From: Plantago ovata
Taxonomy: Eukaryota; Streptophyta; Magnoliopsida; Lamiales; Plantaginaceae
Assembly (NCBI GenBank): GCA_028274465.1
Contig: CM051455.1
Span: 98,216,365 to 98,280,364 of the forward strand
DNA length: 64,000 nt
Direction: 5' to 3'
The position numbers and the translations under genes are program-made. Below the pieces are notes generated by a model that saw only the letters and a program-made list of their open reading frames with translations, did not search any database and was not told the origin of the DNA. Below, in pieces: positions 10,580-22,887 of this stretch. Position 1 is the stretch's first letter, and every line of letters starts with the position of its first letter.

Positions 10580-11595
10580 TGTTGGTGTCGGAATATGTTC
10601 AACCCCTAAGGGCGTCTAAGAGCTTACTAGGGCGTCATGGGCTGACCATGATAGAAGGGTCCGATTACCTTTCACCATGGTCCGACTAGACAAGAGACTA
10701 TGCAAAATAGCCTAAGTCCTTATATTCGACCTAGAAGTACAACTGCCCTACTAGCCATTGAGCTACCCTACTAGCGTGGTGACCCCCTACTAGCAGGACA
10801 ATGCCCTAGTAGTCACCGGCAGGAGAAAGGCAAGCCAGGTAAAGAGCTCCTCGGGCTCAACTACAACCTCCGGCTACATAGGGTCGCCCTAGGAGCACGT
10901 CGAGAGGAACAAGTCTGGTGCCCTTCTGTCCTACTAGTATAGGTAGTCGGATGAGTGCCCTTCTGCCCTACTAGCACAGGTGGTCGGACACAGGTTCTCC
11001 TTATGTCAAGGAAGAATCAACATGTCCCAAGGAAAAGATGGTCCTCGGACCTTAGGATCTCGGCAGTCACCCTACTACCCCGTCCTTGGACGGTACTAGG
11101 GAGACACCCGCCCTAGGAGCACTTTGGTACCAAGGAAGAACATTTTACCCCAGCTAACCCTAATGGAAGATCTAGGCCAAAGCCTATGGGTCACTTCAAA
11201 TGGGCCTAAGCCCATGAGAGACTCAATCATGGCCGGACACTTGTCACGATCCTAAGGACTCAGGCAATATTCTATTGCTAGTATAAATATGGGCTCACTC
11301 AAATCAAGGTATCAATCATTCAATCATTAATACATCCCATCACACTACTGTATCATTCTACATTTACTAGGGAAGCCTAGCAACTCCCTACTCGTAAAGT
11401 CATCCCTCCGGCTTGATCATGACAAGCCGGGCTTGTGGCACTAACCCCCCCCCTCTTGCTAAGGTATAACTTAGGTCCTAGGTACAGTACGGAAGGCATT
11501 TGAAGTGCGAAGGACGCTCTAGAACCTTCGCCCTACGACCACGCTCTAGAGAAAAGTACGACGCTCCAGAGGAAAGCACTAATTACCTATCAACA
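10580..11595 (+). repeat. LTR of a Tat-type gypsy element (1016 bp), plus orientation
   Basis: Starts TGTTGGTGTCGG and ends ACCTATCAACA. The copy at 31823-32819 is in inverted orientation. The U3 part is rich in the heptamer CTACTAG/CTAGTAG (10749-10975). A TATA box (TATAAATA) at 11282-11289 fixes the transcription direction. It is a 3' LTR because the purine tract lies on its left. Confidence 0.8.
11282..11289 (+). promoter_or_regulatory. TATA box of the Tat LTR promoter
   Basis: TATAAATA sits in the middle of the LTR, with a CA-rich likely transcription start about 30 bases downstream. The inverted copy keeps the same box at 32111-32118. Confidence 0.6.
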
Positions 11596-14500
11596 GGTAC
11601 TATTACAAAGAAAACCATGAGGGTGTGGAAGATCTGGATTACATCAACTAACAAGGTCTTCTCGATTTCATCACTGCTAGACCAAAAGCCCTGAGTATTG
11701 TAGATGTAATAGAGTTTTACAATAACTTAGAAGTGACTAGAGTCACTGATGCACAAGGAATCACTGAAAAAGTGATTTCTTCTTCAGTGCAATGCAGTCA
11801 AATCGTCCTGAAATGGACTGATTTTGCAAACTACTTCCAACTTCCGACCACCGGAAGTTAAGAAGAACTTTCTGACTCTCAGGAAGAGATTGCTGAATTA
11901 TACAGCAATGTCAGAAACGACAACATGAAGAAGGGTGAAATTGCTCCTCTTCAATTCAATTTAATTGCAGTAAAGAGAAAACATATCTCTAACTCTCTTG
12001 GATTAGTTGCATTCCTGATAATCAGAGTCCTAGACTCCCAAGTTGGAGGAGTTGATCAGATAGGACTGAAAAGATGGCCTTTGCTGAAGCACATCTATGA
12101 CAACAATACAGACCTTTGTTGGGACAAATGAATTTTCAACAAGCTTGCTGACTGCCTTGTCAGATTCAAGGTCAATGTTGAAGACAACACTGTAACTCCA
12201 AATGGACCAGTGTTGTATGGACTCAAAATCTGCTATCTCCTTGAAAAATTAGGCATTAAGCTTAGAGAAATCTCTCCCATCAACAAAGCTTACTGATTTG
12301 TGGGATGGTTTAACTGCAAAAAGTACAAACCCAAGAAGCCTGATGCCCAAGACAACAAGAAAGTCAAAAGCACTAAGGTTGTTGTTTTTGATGCTGGTAC
12401 TAAGTCCCAAAGTACCAAAGAAAAGAAAAGAAAAGTTGATGCTGATAATATGCAAACAGCAGCTTCTTCAGTTGCTCCTCCAGTTCCCACTAAAAGGAGG
12501 AAGCAATCAACAAATAGACCAAAACCAGCAAAGAGACCTTCTAGAAAGCAAATTCATATAATTGATGATGTTGATGATGCTACCACTGCATCACTTGTTG
12601 AAAAGCAAGGTGATACAGTTGTTGACTTGGAAGTAGTTGCTAACACTTCTAGTGCTCAACAACCAATTCTTCTGGAAGCTGAAAATGTTGCTCCTGCTCC
12701 AGAAAGTGAACAAACTGAGTCAGGAAATACTCAGGAAAGAAATATTCCAGATCTGTACGAAGTCACTTTGGCTCCACAAAGTGATATTGGTGCTAATCCA
12801 AGAAATGTTGATGTAGAAGAAAATGTTGCTGAAAAAGCAACAGTTGAAGAAGAGATAGTTACTGAACAAGCAAATAGTCTAGAAAAAGTTGTTGCTGAGA
12901 CAACAACAACTAATGCTGAAAAAGAGGTTGTTGAACCTCGGCAAGAAGTTAACTCGGACGACGCACAAAGAACTGTTAAGGAGAGATCACATGGCTCACC
13001 TACTCACTTCATCCATCCAGATGATCAACTCATGGATGTAATTGCAAAAATCCGAATTGATATGGAAATAGACGTTGCTAATAAATCAGATCAATCAGTA
13101 AGTCTAATCATGACTTCAAGTGAGTTGATAGGCCATGAAACTTCTTCTCAACTTGTTCACTCAGAAACAAGGGAGATTGATGATATTCAACAGCCTTCTC
13201 AAGAAGAGCACAACAAGAAGTCTGCTGAAGATACAGTCCCAGATACTGAAGAAGTCAATGATGCTGAACGGACTGAGTCACCACCTGTTGTTCTTCAGCA
13301 GGTAGTTAACTCAAAATATGGCCTAACTTCTTTATTTGATACTCTGTCATTAGCTAATATAATTGTTACTTTACATACTTCTCAAGATGCAAGTCAGAAG
13401 AAAGTTGAGGCTTCTACACCAGATATCACAACTCCTGCTCAGCAGATAGATGTTAATCTTGGTGAAAATGCTAAGTTTAATCACTTAGTACTTGTATCTA
13501 AAAATTTGTTATTTCAGGATGATCAAACCAAGGAAGCTACCACAGTTCCTGAGTATATGAATGTAGATACTGCACAACCTCAAATGAAACATGAGCTTGC
13601 TGAGAATCAACAGGTAAATCATGTGACAACTTTAAACTCTAAATCTACATCATATAGACATCATGATATTAACAGTGTCTTTCTACAGGCTCATTTGGAG
13701 ATTGAAGAATCAGCTCTCATCCTTGAAGTCCATCAGATTAGCTCTGAAGAGCTTTATTCACACTTCAAGAAGAATACCTTGTCAAGAGTTGCTAAGTCTG
13801 TTAGCAACTGGCAAAGGTACAAAAGAATGGACTTCACAGATCTTTTTATCCATCTCTCAAACGAAAAGAAAAGAGCTTCATTGTTCAAACTAGAGACCTT
13901 CGTCCACTCAATCCTGCCAAAAGAGCTTTTGTCCTTCTCTCAGCAAATGGGACATGAGCTAGTCACCAAAATCAGAGACAATCTGAAAGACAAGTTCAAG
14001 ATGGCTCCTCCCACTGAACAAGCTGAGATGATTAAGGGGCTTTTTGGGCCTGTGGTTGCTGACCCACACACTTTCAATGAGGATGAAGAGGTCACTAGTC
14101 AAGTCATATACAAGCATCTTCCATTAGTTATTCTAACTGATGATGAAGAAGAAGAGGATGAAAATGATGTCGATGAATCAAGTGATGAGCATGATCCTTT
14201 AGATTCTAAGGACAAAAAGGATGAATATGATGACAATCATGGTCCTAGTCCTGGTGCTGGTGGAGTTCAAAAACCAGTTGCTGATCAACTTGATGAAGCA
14301 AATGTTGAAGAGCATGTTGCTGAGCAACCACCTCCCAACAACCAACAAGAATCCACTTCTGCTCCTACTGCTGAAAATCCAGCAACTGAACAAGTTGCTG
14401 AGATAATTTAAGAACAAGCCAGAAAGTTTGCTGAAATAGCAAAAGGGAAGACAAAACTTTCTGATGCCGACATAGCTGAAAAAGCCTTACTCGATGCCAA

Positions 14501-16746
14501 GGTCACTGATCCAAACCTTGATGAAGAAGAACAAGATGAAGACTTTCAGACAGCTGTGGCAAATAGCATGGTAATAAATGTACCTGGAACACAACATTTG
14601 TCCATAGCTCAGTCTTCTCGAGTAAAAAGTCCGGAAGAATCCTCCCTTCCACCCCCTACTACTGGTGAAACTCCAGTTGTTGAGTCTCAAGAGCTGCCTT
14701 CAGCAACCACTCAACCAGAAACTAATGTGGTAGAACCAGAAAACCTTCGCAAGAAGGTTGTTGGCTTTGATGAAGAAGAAGACTCTGAAACTTCTTTTGG
14801 TTTCTCCAATACTGAAGAAGAAACAAAACATGTTGAGAAACCACAAGAAAACTCTGACTCCTTTGAAAGAGATTATGAAACGAGTAGACTTGGAAGTCTT
14901 GAAGACCAATTTGCCATAGAGTTAAAGCTCACACAGTAACTCCCTCACTTGTGCCCTTCCCAAATGTCGAAGAATTTACCCCAAGAATCAGGGTACTCAT
15001 GCAAGTGCATGCTAAATGCAAAGCTGAGGATGAGGAGTTACTTGCTAACAAACCCATGAACCTAGAAAAGGTCATGACTGTCTATCTGAGACGCACAACA
15101 AGTCTCACTCTAGCTCAAGCTGATGTAAATCTGCATCACCAAAGCTATGAAAAAGAAGCAAGTTCAGCACTGAAAATCGCTAAGAATGCTCTGAAAAAAG
15201 GCTCAATCTATCATGGAACAAAAAGAAACTGATGCCAAAAGAGCTGAGGACAACCTAAGGCCGATAAAGGAAGAATTTTCCAAGAACAATCAAGTTCATC
15301 ATGACATGGTTTTAAACTACAACAGTTTGCACAAACTTGCTGAAAAGTGCAATGAGTTCTTCTCAACTCATATTTTTGATGCAATGCAATCCATGTCTAA
15401 GGGGGGAGATAGACCACAGACAAAGTTAAGCAAAAAAGACTTGCCTCCTTCTGCTCCCTCCTCCTCCTTGCTGAAGAAGTGCAAGGTTCATGGTCCAGAA
15501 AAAGATCAGAAACTAAATCTGAGAGAAGTTCGACAACTGCACAAAAGAAGAGAAAAACTAATGCTGAAACTTCTACTGCTTGTAAGGAAGATGTAAATCA
15601 TCAAACAAATAATGATAATGATGATGACAATACTCCTATTTCAAAAAGTTCTGAACAACAAGTCTCTCTCTGCCAAGACTCAATCTGGCAATACGATGTT
15701 ACTTTCCTCTGGATCCTCAGCAAAGGATCAAGGAGGTAACTCAAGGCAAAGAAGAAGAGAGAAAAGAGCTCAAAACAAGAAAAAAGCTTACAATGATGTT
15801 GGCTTAGGTGTTCAGTATATAAAAACAAGCAACCAAGACACCACTCAGAATGTGGTGAGACAGAAGAAAGGATTTTGGATCCTGAAACTTGAAGATCTTC
15901 TTGCTAATAGCTACTTTCCAAAAGTTGTATTACATCAAATGGACAAATGAAATGTGATAACAGTGGCTAGCAATGAAAGAGAAACATCACCACTCTCCAG
16001 CTATGATGAAAGAAAGTTGTGGTTGAATGCTGAAGTGAAAGTAAGAGGAACTGCTCTCAAAAAGAAGTTGAATGAAATTCCTCCTTACTTCAAACCTATG
16101 GATGTTGTTATGTTTTATGATGAAGTTCTGAAAAAGAGCAGAAAGAAACTCCTCGTAATTCCATATGAGTACTTCTATCTGACTGAGGAAGATCATCATG
16201 AAGATCTGCACTGGCTAAGGAAGATCTACAAAGATCAACCTTTAAGTGATCTACAGATTGAACATGCTAGTTGCTGGGGTTTATATCTCTGGACTGAATA
16301 TTTTCAAATTGAAAGACCCCAAGCCAACTACATTCAAAGATGCAAACCCAGCAGAGAGAAACAATTGCAAGTCAGAAAGCTTCTTGAAGACTATGAAGCT
16401 GACTGCAATGAATTTCCTCAAGTTGCTTAAGCCAGTGTGCATGAGATCCTTAAGGATTGCTTCTAGGCCAGAAACTTCAGATAGCTTAGATCATCCCTTG
16501 TACTTTTGAACGTTGATTGTTTTAGTTATCTTCTTGCTTTCTTGTAAACTTTACATTGAAAGATAACTATCTAGAATCAATTGATTTTAATTATTCTTAT
16601 TGTTTCTGATTATGCAATTTACTTATGCTTATTTGTTTGATCATTTCAAGTATTATTGCATTATTCTTCAGATTTATTCAACATCAGAAACTTATAAAGA
16701 GTTGTAATTAATTTAGCCATGGATTGCTAACATCAAGGGGGAAATT
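11596..16746 (+). mobile_element. internal region of the SIRE-like element, coding remnant
   Basis: Runs from the end of the inserted Tat LTR to the purine tract before the LTR at 16747. It carries one long broken ORF (11655-16430) and a non-coding tail (16431-16746) matching 3591-3802. No protease, integrase or reverse transcriptase motif was found, so the copy is either non-autonomous or has lost pol. Confidence 0.6.
11655..16430 (+). pseudogene. long ORF of unknown function in the SIRE-like element, broken
   Basis: A nearly continuous reading frame of about 4.8 kb cut by several stops and frameshifts. The largest open piece is 12300-14411 (703 residues) and stays in frame after its TAA at 14409 up to 14939; later pieces are 14951-15232, 15213-15596, 15612-15950 and 15954-16430. 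The protein is hydrophilic and acidic: a globular N-terminal part (LLDFITARPKALSIVDVIEF), a Lys-rich KKRK-type basic patch, long Glu/Thr/Val-rich repeats around V-A-E and A-E-K words, Asp/Glu runs (DDEEEEDENDVDE), a second basic patch (QRRREKRAQNKKKAY) and a compact C-terminal domain (FKPMDVVMFYDEV to YIQRCKPSREK). It resembles the hypothetical proteins annotated in many plant retrotransposons (recollection, not a search). No enzymatic motif was seen. It could be a gag-like or accessory protein. Confidence 0.55.
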
Positions 16747-18256
16747 TGTTAGGAAACTTGTACTTTTGATAAGCAATTAATCATGCTAACTTAAGTAAAG
16801 TCCAGTAACTAGTACTCTTAAGGTCCATAGGAATTTAGAATTTAAAGGACATTGTAAAAGAGGAACGTTTGCTGAAAGACTTAGTGTAGGTACTAGTTAG
16901 GTTCTTAAGCTTGCTGATGATGTACTTTGTTTGCAAAAACAATCTATTGAAGACCTAGAACCGCTCAGAAAGTTGAAGACTCGAAGATTGAAGACTTAGA
17001 AGATTTCTGAGAATGGTATCGACAAAGGCACATGTTATCTCAGAAAGTGAGAAACTCAGCAACTAGACAGTTTAAGTGAAAATCTGTATGACAAAGTAGG
17101 TTGAACTTTCTGAACTGAGTATCCGTACTTACTGATAACACATGTGACCTCCTTGCTGAATCACACTTGCATTTTGGCTCCAACGTTCACATTTAAAATT
17201 CAAAAAGCATTAAATGCTAAAGCACTCATTCTGAAGATCTGAAGACTTGAAGACAAAAGAAGACGCTGCTGAAGTGACCTTACATCAAGATAGTGACACC
17301 TCTTGGTTGAAGTCCTAGAATTCAAATTCAAACGGCTCCCTTGAGACACTATAAATGGAGGTCCTTAGGCTGAGTAGAAGGGTGTGTTAACAACGTGATC
17401 AAACTCTCACTTGTGCTTAAACACTCAAACCTTCTCTACTCCCAAACTACATATTGATCTGTTCCAAGACTAAGCTTGAAACCAAAGCTACTTGTGAAGA
17501 AGTAGAATACTAAAGATAACAAATTAGTTAAGTGTTCTTTTCTCCAAACAAGAACAAGTCTTGACACGAAGAAACAACATACTTGCTTACTGCAAAGTAT
17601 TGTCAAGTTGAGTTTCACAGATTGCTTGTGTTAACTGAAAATTTAATTTCAGTAATCTAATCGCAAACCCCTCTAATTGATAAAAACCACTTGTAAGGCG
17701 TGTTTGTCAGGGGAAACTAATCAAGCATAGTTTTCCTATAAGTGTCCCAAGTTTGGTTGAGAACAAGGTTACAGTTCTCTAGTTAGGTTGGAAACAAAGC
17801 TAGTGTGCTTTGGTTTATGAGAATTCTAGTGTGTAGGTGTTGTAAGGAAAATCATCATCTGCCCTAGTGAATTCAGTGCTAGAAAGGACAAAGTGGATTA
17901 GTTGTGGGATTACGCCACCCTCAGATAACACTATAAAGTGTTTGTGTGATTTACCTTACCGCAATTTACTTTCAGCAAGTTATTTTGTTTACACTGTTTT
18001 ATTTGCTTACTTGATGAAACTGGTCTCTGTCAAAGCATTTATTGTAAAACACTTCCGCACTCTGAATCTTAAGTATCAGCAAACTCATTACTGAAAATTA
18101 ATAAGTCTTTGTTGAGAAAGTTAAGTATCAGCAAACTCATTATTGAAAATTAATAAGTCTTTGTTGAGAAAGTAGCAACCTCATTACTGAAAATTAATAA
18201 GTACTTGCTAAGAAAATTTTTAGACACAGAAAAAGTTTTAAAAGGGACCAACAACA
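16747..18256 (+). repeat. 3' LTR of the SIRE-like element, copy 2 (1510 bp)
   Basis: Starts TGTTAGGAAACTTG and ends GACCAACAACA, homologous to 3803-5327 along its length and preceded by an AAGGGGGAAATT purine tract. Near its end a unit containing AAGTATCAGCAAACTCATTA is repeated two to three times (18070-18200). It is followed by non-element DNA, so this is the outer right edge of the nested block; GTGAC is the candidate TSD. Confidence 0.8.
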
Positions 18257-18275
18257 GTGACTATGGGACAAGATC

Positions 18276-18755
18276 CCGTTGCATAATGGGTTTTGATCTA
18301 CTCAATGAGGTATTCAAGGTCGTAAAGTTACCCAGGCTCTCCGAATGATTTGAATTTATTAAGGTTGTCAATTTTGTCAGATAGCAAGTTTCTTGTCGCT
18401 TTTGTCACTCATCCGTTATATCTTGGATTATAAGTTGAACAGTTTGAATTGGAGTGTGTGGTACCTTAACAAGGAATCTAATTGGGAGAAGCGATATAAT
18501 TTGGTGGTGGTGCAGCCACGCTACTTTAGTCCGCTGTGTTTTGTGAAAGAAGAAGTCGTTTTGGCTCACGTTAATATGTCAGGATTACCATATGAGCACA
18601 AATTTGTTCTCATTGATTTCATGAAGGGACCAATGGAGGATCTTTCTACTGCTATAGTGGCTAATCTCGATAAAATAATCAGCTACCACATTGGCTACAT
18701 GCCAAGTTTGGCGTTGTTGCTTAGTGATGATCATATGGAAGAATCTCTCAGTTGA
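18276..18755 (+). pseudogene. F-box-associated (FBA) domain gene remnant
   Basis: Starting 20 bases after the LTR, one frame reads IMGFDLLNEVFKVVKLP, the opening motif of the plant F-box-associated interaction domain (FDL..E.F..v.LP). It then hits a stop and continues in other frames with LNLLRLSILSDSKFLVAF and, from about 18437, LNWSVWYLNKESNWEKRYNLVVVQPRYFSPLCF, the expected order W-V-W..K..W-x-K-Y...P...F of that domain. In intact proteins this domain recruits substrates to SCF ubiquitin ligases. The F-box itself is missing; it may lie on the far side of the retrotransposon block. At least two frame disruptions make it non-functional. Confidence 0.6.
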
Positions 18756-19480
18756 AGCAGGGGATTTGCTCATAGGATGTTTCCAGTTGCTCCTAACAAG
18801 AGGGTGATACCTGCGTCAATGAGATTATTGAGATATAGACTGGTTTAAACATTGTGTTCTTTATAAATTTCGATTTTATTTTCAAAATATCATGAAATGT
18901 TCCAAAAATACCAAGACATCTTATATACGGTTCATGAGGTAGGTGAAGTATGCTTGTCTTTATGGGTCTGGTTTAGTTTTAATTTGGTGCCTTTATGCTG
19001 ATCAGGATTGGTGCAGACTTGGTGTTTTAGTTCTCTAAGAAAAAACTCAGGATATGTATTCTGTACGTTAATTCGGCTTGCTTGAAGATTTATTTTATGT
19101 CAATTTGCATATACATTTTCATGAGAAATTAGGTTCGAAATCTTATGTTTATGAAACCGAACTCCAAACTCGACTGAAACATACATAATCAAGAATCAGG
19201 ATCATTTCTTCAAACTTTTGAAACAGAACACATGACACCATAACCATTGGATCATAATTGGTTGGTATATATAGTTATATACTTGGTTGGTTGTGGTAGG
19301 TAGGAATCTAAACAAATCTCAAAATTCACATACATATCTGATATCGACCTGACTGAGTTACGCCTTCTGCTATAACGGGGTTCCGTTCTATAACTATGTA
19401 AGCTTTATATACGACTAGTTGACAAACATATATATGGTCTAACAATTTAGTCATATTTGGATGAGTTCAGATCACACTTA
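18756..19480. other. AT-rich stretch with no recognised feature
   Basis: It may include downstream sequence of the broken F-box gene. I see no ORF, repeat pair or transposon end here. Confidence 0.5.
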
Positions 19481-19599
19481 ATTCGGATTGGATGAACTTC
19501 AAATCAAATTTATTCGGATGATTTTGGATAAAATTGATTCGGTTGATTTCGGATCAAAGCTCGAATTGTTGACAAATAAAGTTAAAAAAATAAAAAGGA

Positions 19600-20058
19600 G
19601 CCAATCGGAGTTGTTGAGCTCCGATCAGCTCCAAATCGAAGCTAGGGACGTAACACAATTCCTATCCGATTTGGAGATGTTTAAAGCTCCAATCAGAGCT
19701 GTAAAAATCTCCGATATCAGAGCTTTCAACAGGATTAGAGCTTTTTACAGCTCCGATTGGAGTGTGCCCAGCTCCAATCGGAGCTGGGTTTATGGAATCT
19801 CCGGTGCCGGAATGTTTCCGTCCGGCACCGCAGGTTGAAGAAAAGAGAAAGGAAAAAATAAAGAAAAAAGCCAAAAAGAAAATAGAAAATTAAAGAAAAC
19901 AAAGAGAAAATAAAAATAAAAAAATCTGAAAATAGCATAAGGGTGTGTTTGGAGAGGGAAAAATTTAGAATTTTCTAAAGTTGGTCGACACAAATAGGGT
20001 TAGATGTAATTCTTGAAGGGAGAAAAATGCAAATTCGGCCGGCAAAGTAATTTTCCCT
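19600..20058. mobile_element. truncated Mutator-like non-autonomous element, copy 3
   Basis: Contains AGCTCC...GGAGCT palindromes (19615-19830), then a region matching the end of the copies at 22001-22887 and 24218-25047, and finishes in TAATTTTCCCT like their terminal repeat. The left end is missing. Its right half also lies in the direct duplication described separately. Confidence 0.5.
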
Positions 20059-20627
20059 ATAAAATATGAGTATATAAAACGACCAAGTAAAACTGGAATG
20101 AACTAATCTCGGTTTGAACACCAGACTTTCTCAAAAATCAATTTTTTTAAAGAGAGAATCTATAATTATTTCTTAATGTTGTGTTTTACCACTAAAAGTT
20201 TTTGTTAATCCTGGAGGCACACATGTTCAAATACTATTTCTTTGGTCTCATTTTGTTTAACTTTTTTAACGGACTATTTCACCTTAATTTAATATCTTAT
20301 CATATGAAAACAATTAGTAAAAAGCTTATATTATAAAAGTGTAAATACTAATAATGTTATAATAACCTTTGTAATTATTTTTTCCGAACAATTTGATATT
20401 AAACGTGAACTTGTAAATTACACGGACCATAAAGAAATTAATAAAAAGATGTGTTAAATTTACGATGGGACCACCGAATTAAGAAAAATACCATCCTTCT
20501 GATGAACTCCCTCCGTCTCACAAAACTTTACCCAATTTCTATTTGTAGGTGTTCCACAAACTTTACTCATTTCCTAAAATAGAAGTTACCTCACACATAA
20601 AAAATGTTATTTTGTACACTATATTAC
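19831..20627. repeat. direct duplication, left copy
   Basis: Closely matches 24819-25694: the end of a Mutator-like element, its flank (TTTTCCCTATAAAATATGAG onward), an AT-rich stretch and the first half of a Stowaway MITE. The right copy has about 70 extra bases near 25110-25205. Confidence 0.8.
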
Positions 20628-20768
20628 AACTTTGCCACTACTTTATACTTTAATAACTCCATTTCAATTAAAATTCTATTAACATACCCACTAACTTTAT
20701 ACTACATTATTGTTTCTTATTAAATTGCGCGTTAATCCTAATGGGTAATGTTTTGTGAGACAGAGGAG
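20507..20768. mobile_element. Stowaway-like MITE (262 bp)
   Basis: Starts CTCCCTCCGTCTCACAAAAC and ends with its inverse (GTTTTGTGAGACAGAGGAG), the classic Stowaway terminal repeat, with TA directly after the right end (AA on the left, a decayed TA). Non-coding; it would be moved by a Tc1/mariner transposase. Confidence 0.85.
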
Positions 20769-21112
20769 TAGCTATTTGTTGCGCGTTGATCAAAATGAAT
20801 TTGTATAGAACTTTTATTGTACACAAATACACAATGTTGATTAATAATCTTTAAATTTATTCACTCACAATCATTTGATAACGAGTAAGTATATAGAGAG
20901 GTTAGTCTTTCCTTTCCTATATAGTAGGAAAGGCTGGTTTTTTTACCTAAAAAACTAAAATTCGCGGTCAGCCCAACAAATAACCAGTCAGCTAGTTTTA
21001 GTATAAATAGACAAAAACCTTAAATCTAATTCATTCCACCATAATATTTCTCTTTACAATCATCTCTTTCTCTCTCTAAAGTATCTCCTCCTCCATTCTC
21101 CTTCTTCCACCA

Positions 21113-21300
21113 CCACCACGCCGCTACCACCACCACCACCACCACGCTGCCGCCACCACCTCCACCACGCCGCCGCCCCCCACCACCACCACTACGCTGC
21201 CACCACCACCATTACGTCGCCGCCACCACCATGCCTCCGCCACCACCACCACCACCACGCCGCCGCCACCACCATCTCTCCTTCTCCATGTCACCACCAC
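21113..21300. repeat. CCA/GCC-type trinucleotide repeat
   Basis: Imperfect CAC, CCA and GCC triplets over about 190 bases. They open long Pro/His-rich or Gly/Trp/Val-rich frames on both strands, with no sign of real coding. Confidence 0.85.
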
Positions 21301-22000
21301 CGCTGCCTCAATTAGATCTATATTCTCTATTTTCATATCTACTTTCTCTCTCTTCAGATCTATTTTCTCTCTCATTTCTCGTTTTTCAGTATAGTTTTAA
21401 GACTGGGTGGTCTGGTTGTAAGACTGGATGGTATGGTTTTAAAACTCTCTCATCTAAATATTGTTATTTTAGAGCAATTCAACTCATAGTGTGTGGATTC
21501 GAGTTTTCAGCTATTTGTTTACTTGTAATTGTAAATGAAATAGTTTTGAATATCAATATTCTCTAGCAATGTATGTTGATTTTGTGTTCTTTGTGATATG
21601 ATGAGAAAGAGGATGAACTTGAATTTCAATTCGATCATGTGTTTTATCATGGATCCACTGTTGTGGTTTTAATTAATAGATTTTGGTGTGGTTTTTTATT
21701 TCATGTTGTTGTGGTTTTAATGAATATATAATACTATTGTCTTAAATTTGTCGAGAGTGTGGTTTTAAGGCTACGTGGTGTGGTTATAAATATCTTTGTT
21801 GTTGTTTTAAGAACTCGTGTTAAGGCTCTAAATCTATTTGATATGATTTTTAGATTCGGTTGCATGTTACTGTTCGATTATAGTTTTAAGGAGGTCGGTG
21901 TGGTTTTAATTCACGTTGTTGTGGTTTTAAGAAATATATAATGCTACTGAGTTGGATTTGTTGTATGACTTTAATGGGACATGGTGTTGTTATAAGTATT

Positions 22001-22887
22001 AGGGAATTTTCTAAAAACTACCCCCACTACTGCACCTAATTACGTTTCTTCCCCTGCTAGTTCAACAATTACATCTAGCCCCATTTTATCCAAAAATATT
22101 GACCAACTTACAAATCGTCTCTCCCCAAACATGTCCTTACCAATATTTTTCTTTTTTCATTTATCTTTTCCTTTTTCTTTTTTCAATATTTTCTTTTCCT
22201 TTCTCCTTTTTCTTTTTTGTCATTAATCATCTTCTTCTTCAAGCTCTAAACTCCGGTACCACACAGCTCCGACGGAGCTGTAAATAACTCCGATCGGAGC
22301 TATCTCCGATTGGGGTTGAAACAGCCCCAATCGGAGTTGTAAATAGCTCCGGTTGGAGCTAATTACAGCTCCAATCGGAGCTATAAATAGCTCTGGCCGG
22401 AGCTATTTAAAGCTCCGACCAGAGCTGCCAGCTCCGGTCGAAGGTCCGATCGCCTTTTTTTTTTTTTCTCTTTTTTTGTTTTTTTTATTTAATTTTAATT
22501 TTTTTTTTGGAATTCTTATTATTATTTATTTATTTATTTTAATATTATGGGGTTGATATTTAGAAATAAAATGTGTAAGGACTTGTTTACAAAATATTTT
22601 GGATGATGTTGAAATTTTAAAAAATTATGTAGGTTAATTTTGTAAAATTAGAACTTTTGGAGTCAAATGTGCAATAAAGGAAAGTTGATTTTGTTTTGGT
22701 GTTTCTGAAATCAGAATTTTAAATGAGGGCGAATTTGTCATTTCCATGCCTTAATTCGCCGAAAGTCAAAGTCGTGGGGCTGGATGTAATTGTCTTTCAC
22801 TAACGAGGGAAAATATGTTATTGTTGAACTAGTAGGGGAAGATTCGTAATTGATGAAACTAACAGGGGGCCTGTATGAAAATTACCC
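22001..22887. mobile_element. nested Mutator-like/TIR element (887 bp) with palindrome cluster
   Basis: The same 8 bases, TAAGTATT, lie on both sides (21993-22000 and 22888-22895). The ends are inverted repeats of roughly 85 bp: AGGGAATTTTC at the left against GGGTAATTTTC read inward from the right, then matching CTAGTTCAACAAT and AATTACATC blocks. The middle (22255-22440) is a cluster of AGCTCC...GGAGCT palindromes followed by poly-T. Two relatives lie at 19600-20058 and 24218-25047. An 8-bp TSD fits hAT or a decayed Mutator site. Confidence 0.65.

Noticed and set aside
21124..21566. Pro/His-rich and Gly/Trp-rich ORFs on both strands
   Set aside because: Produced by the CCA/GCC microsatellite inside the Mutator-like element.
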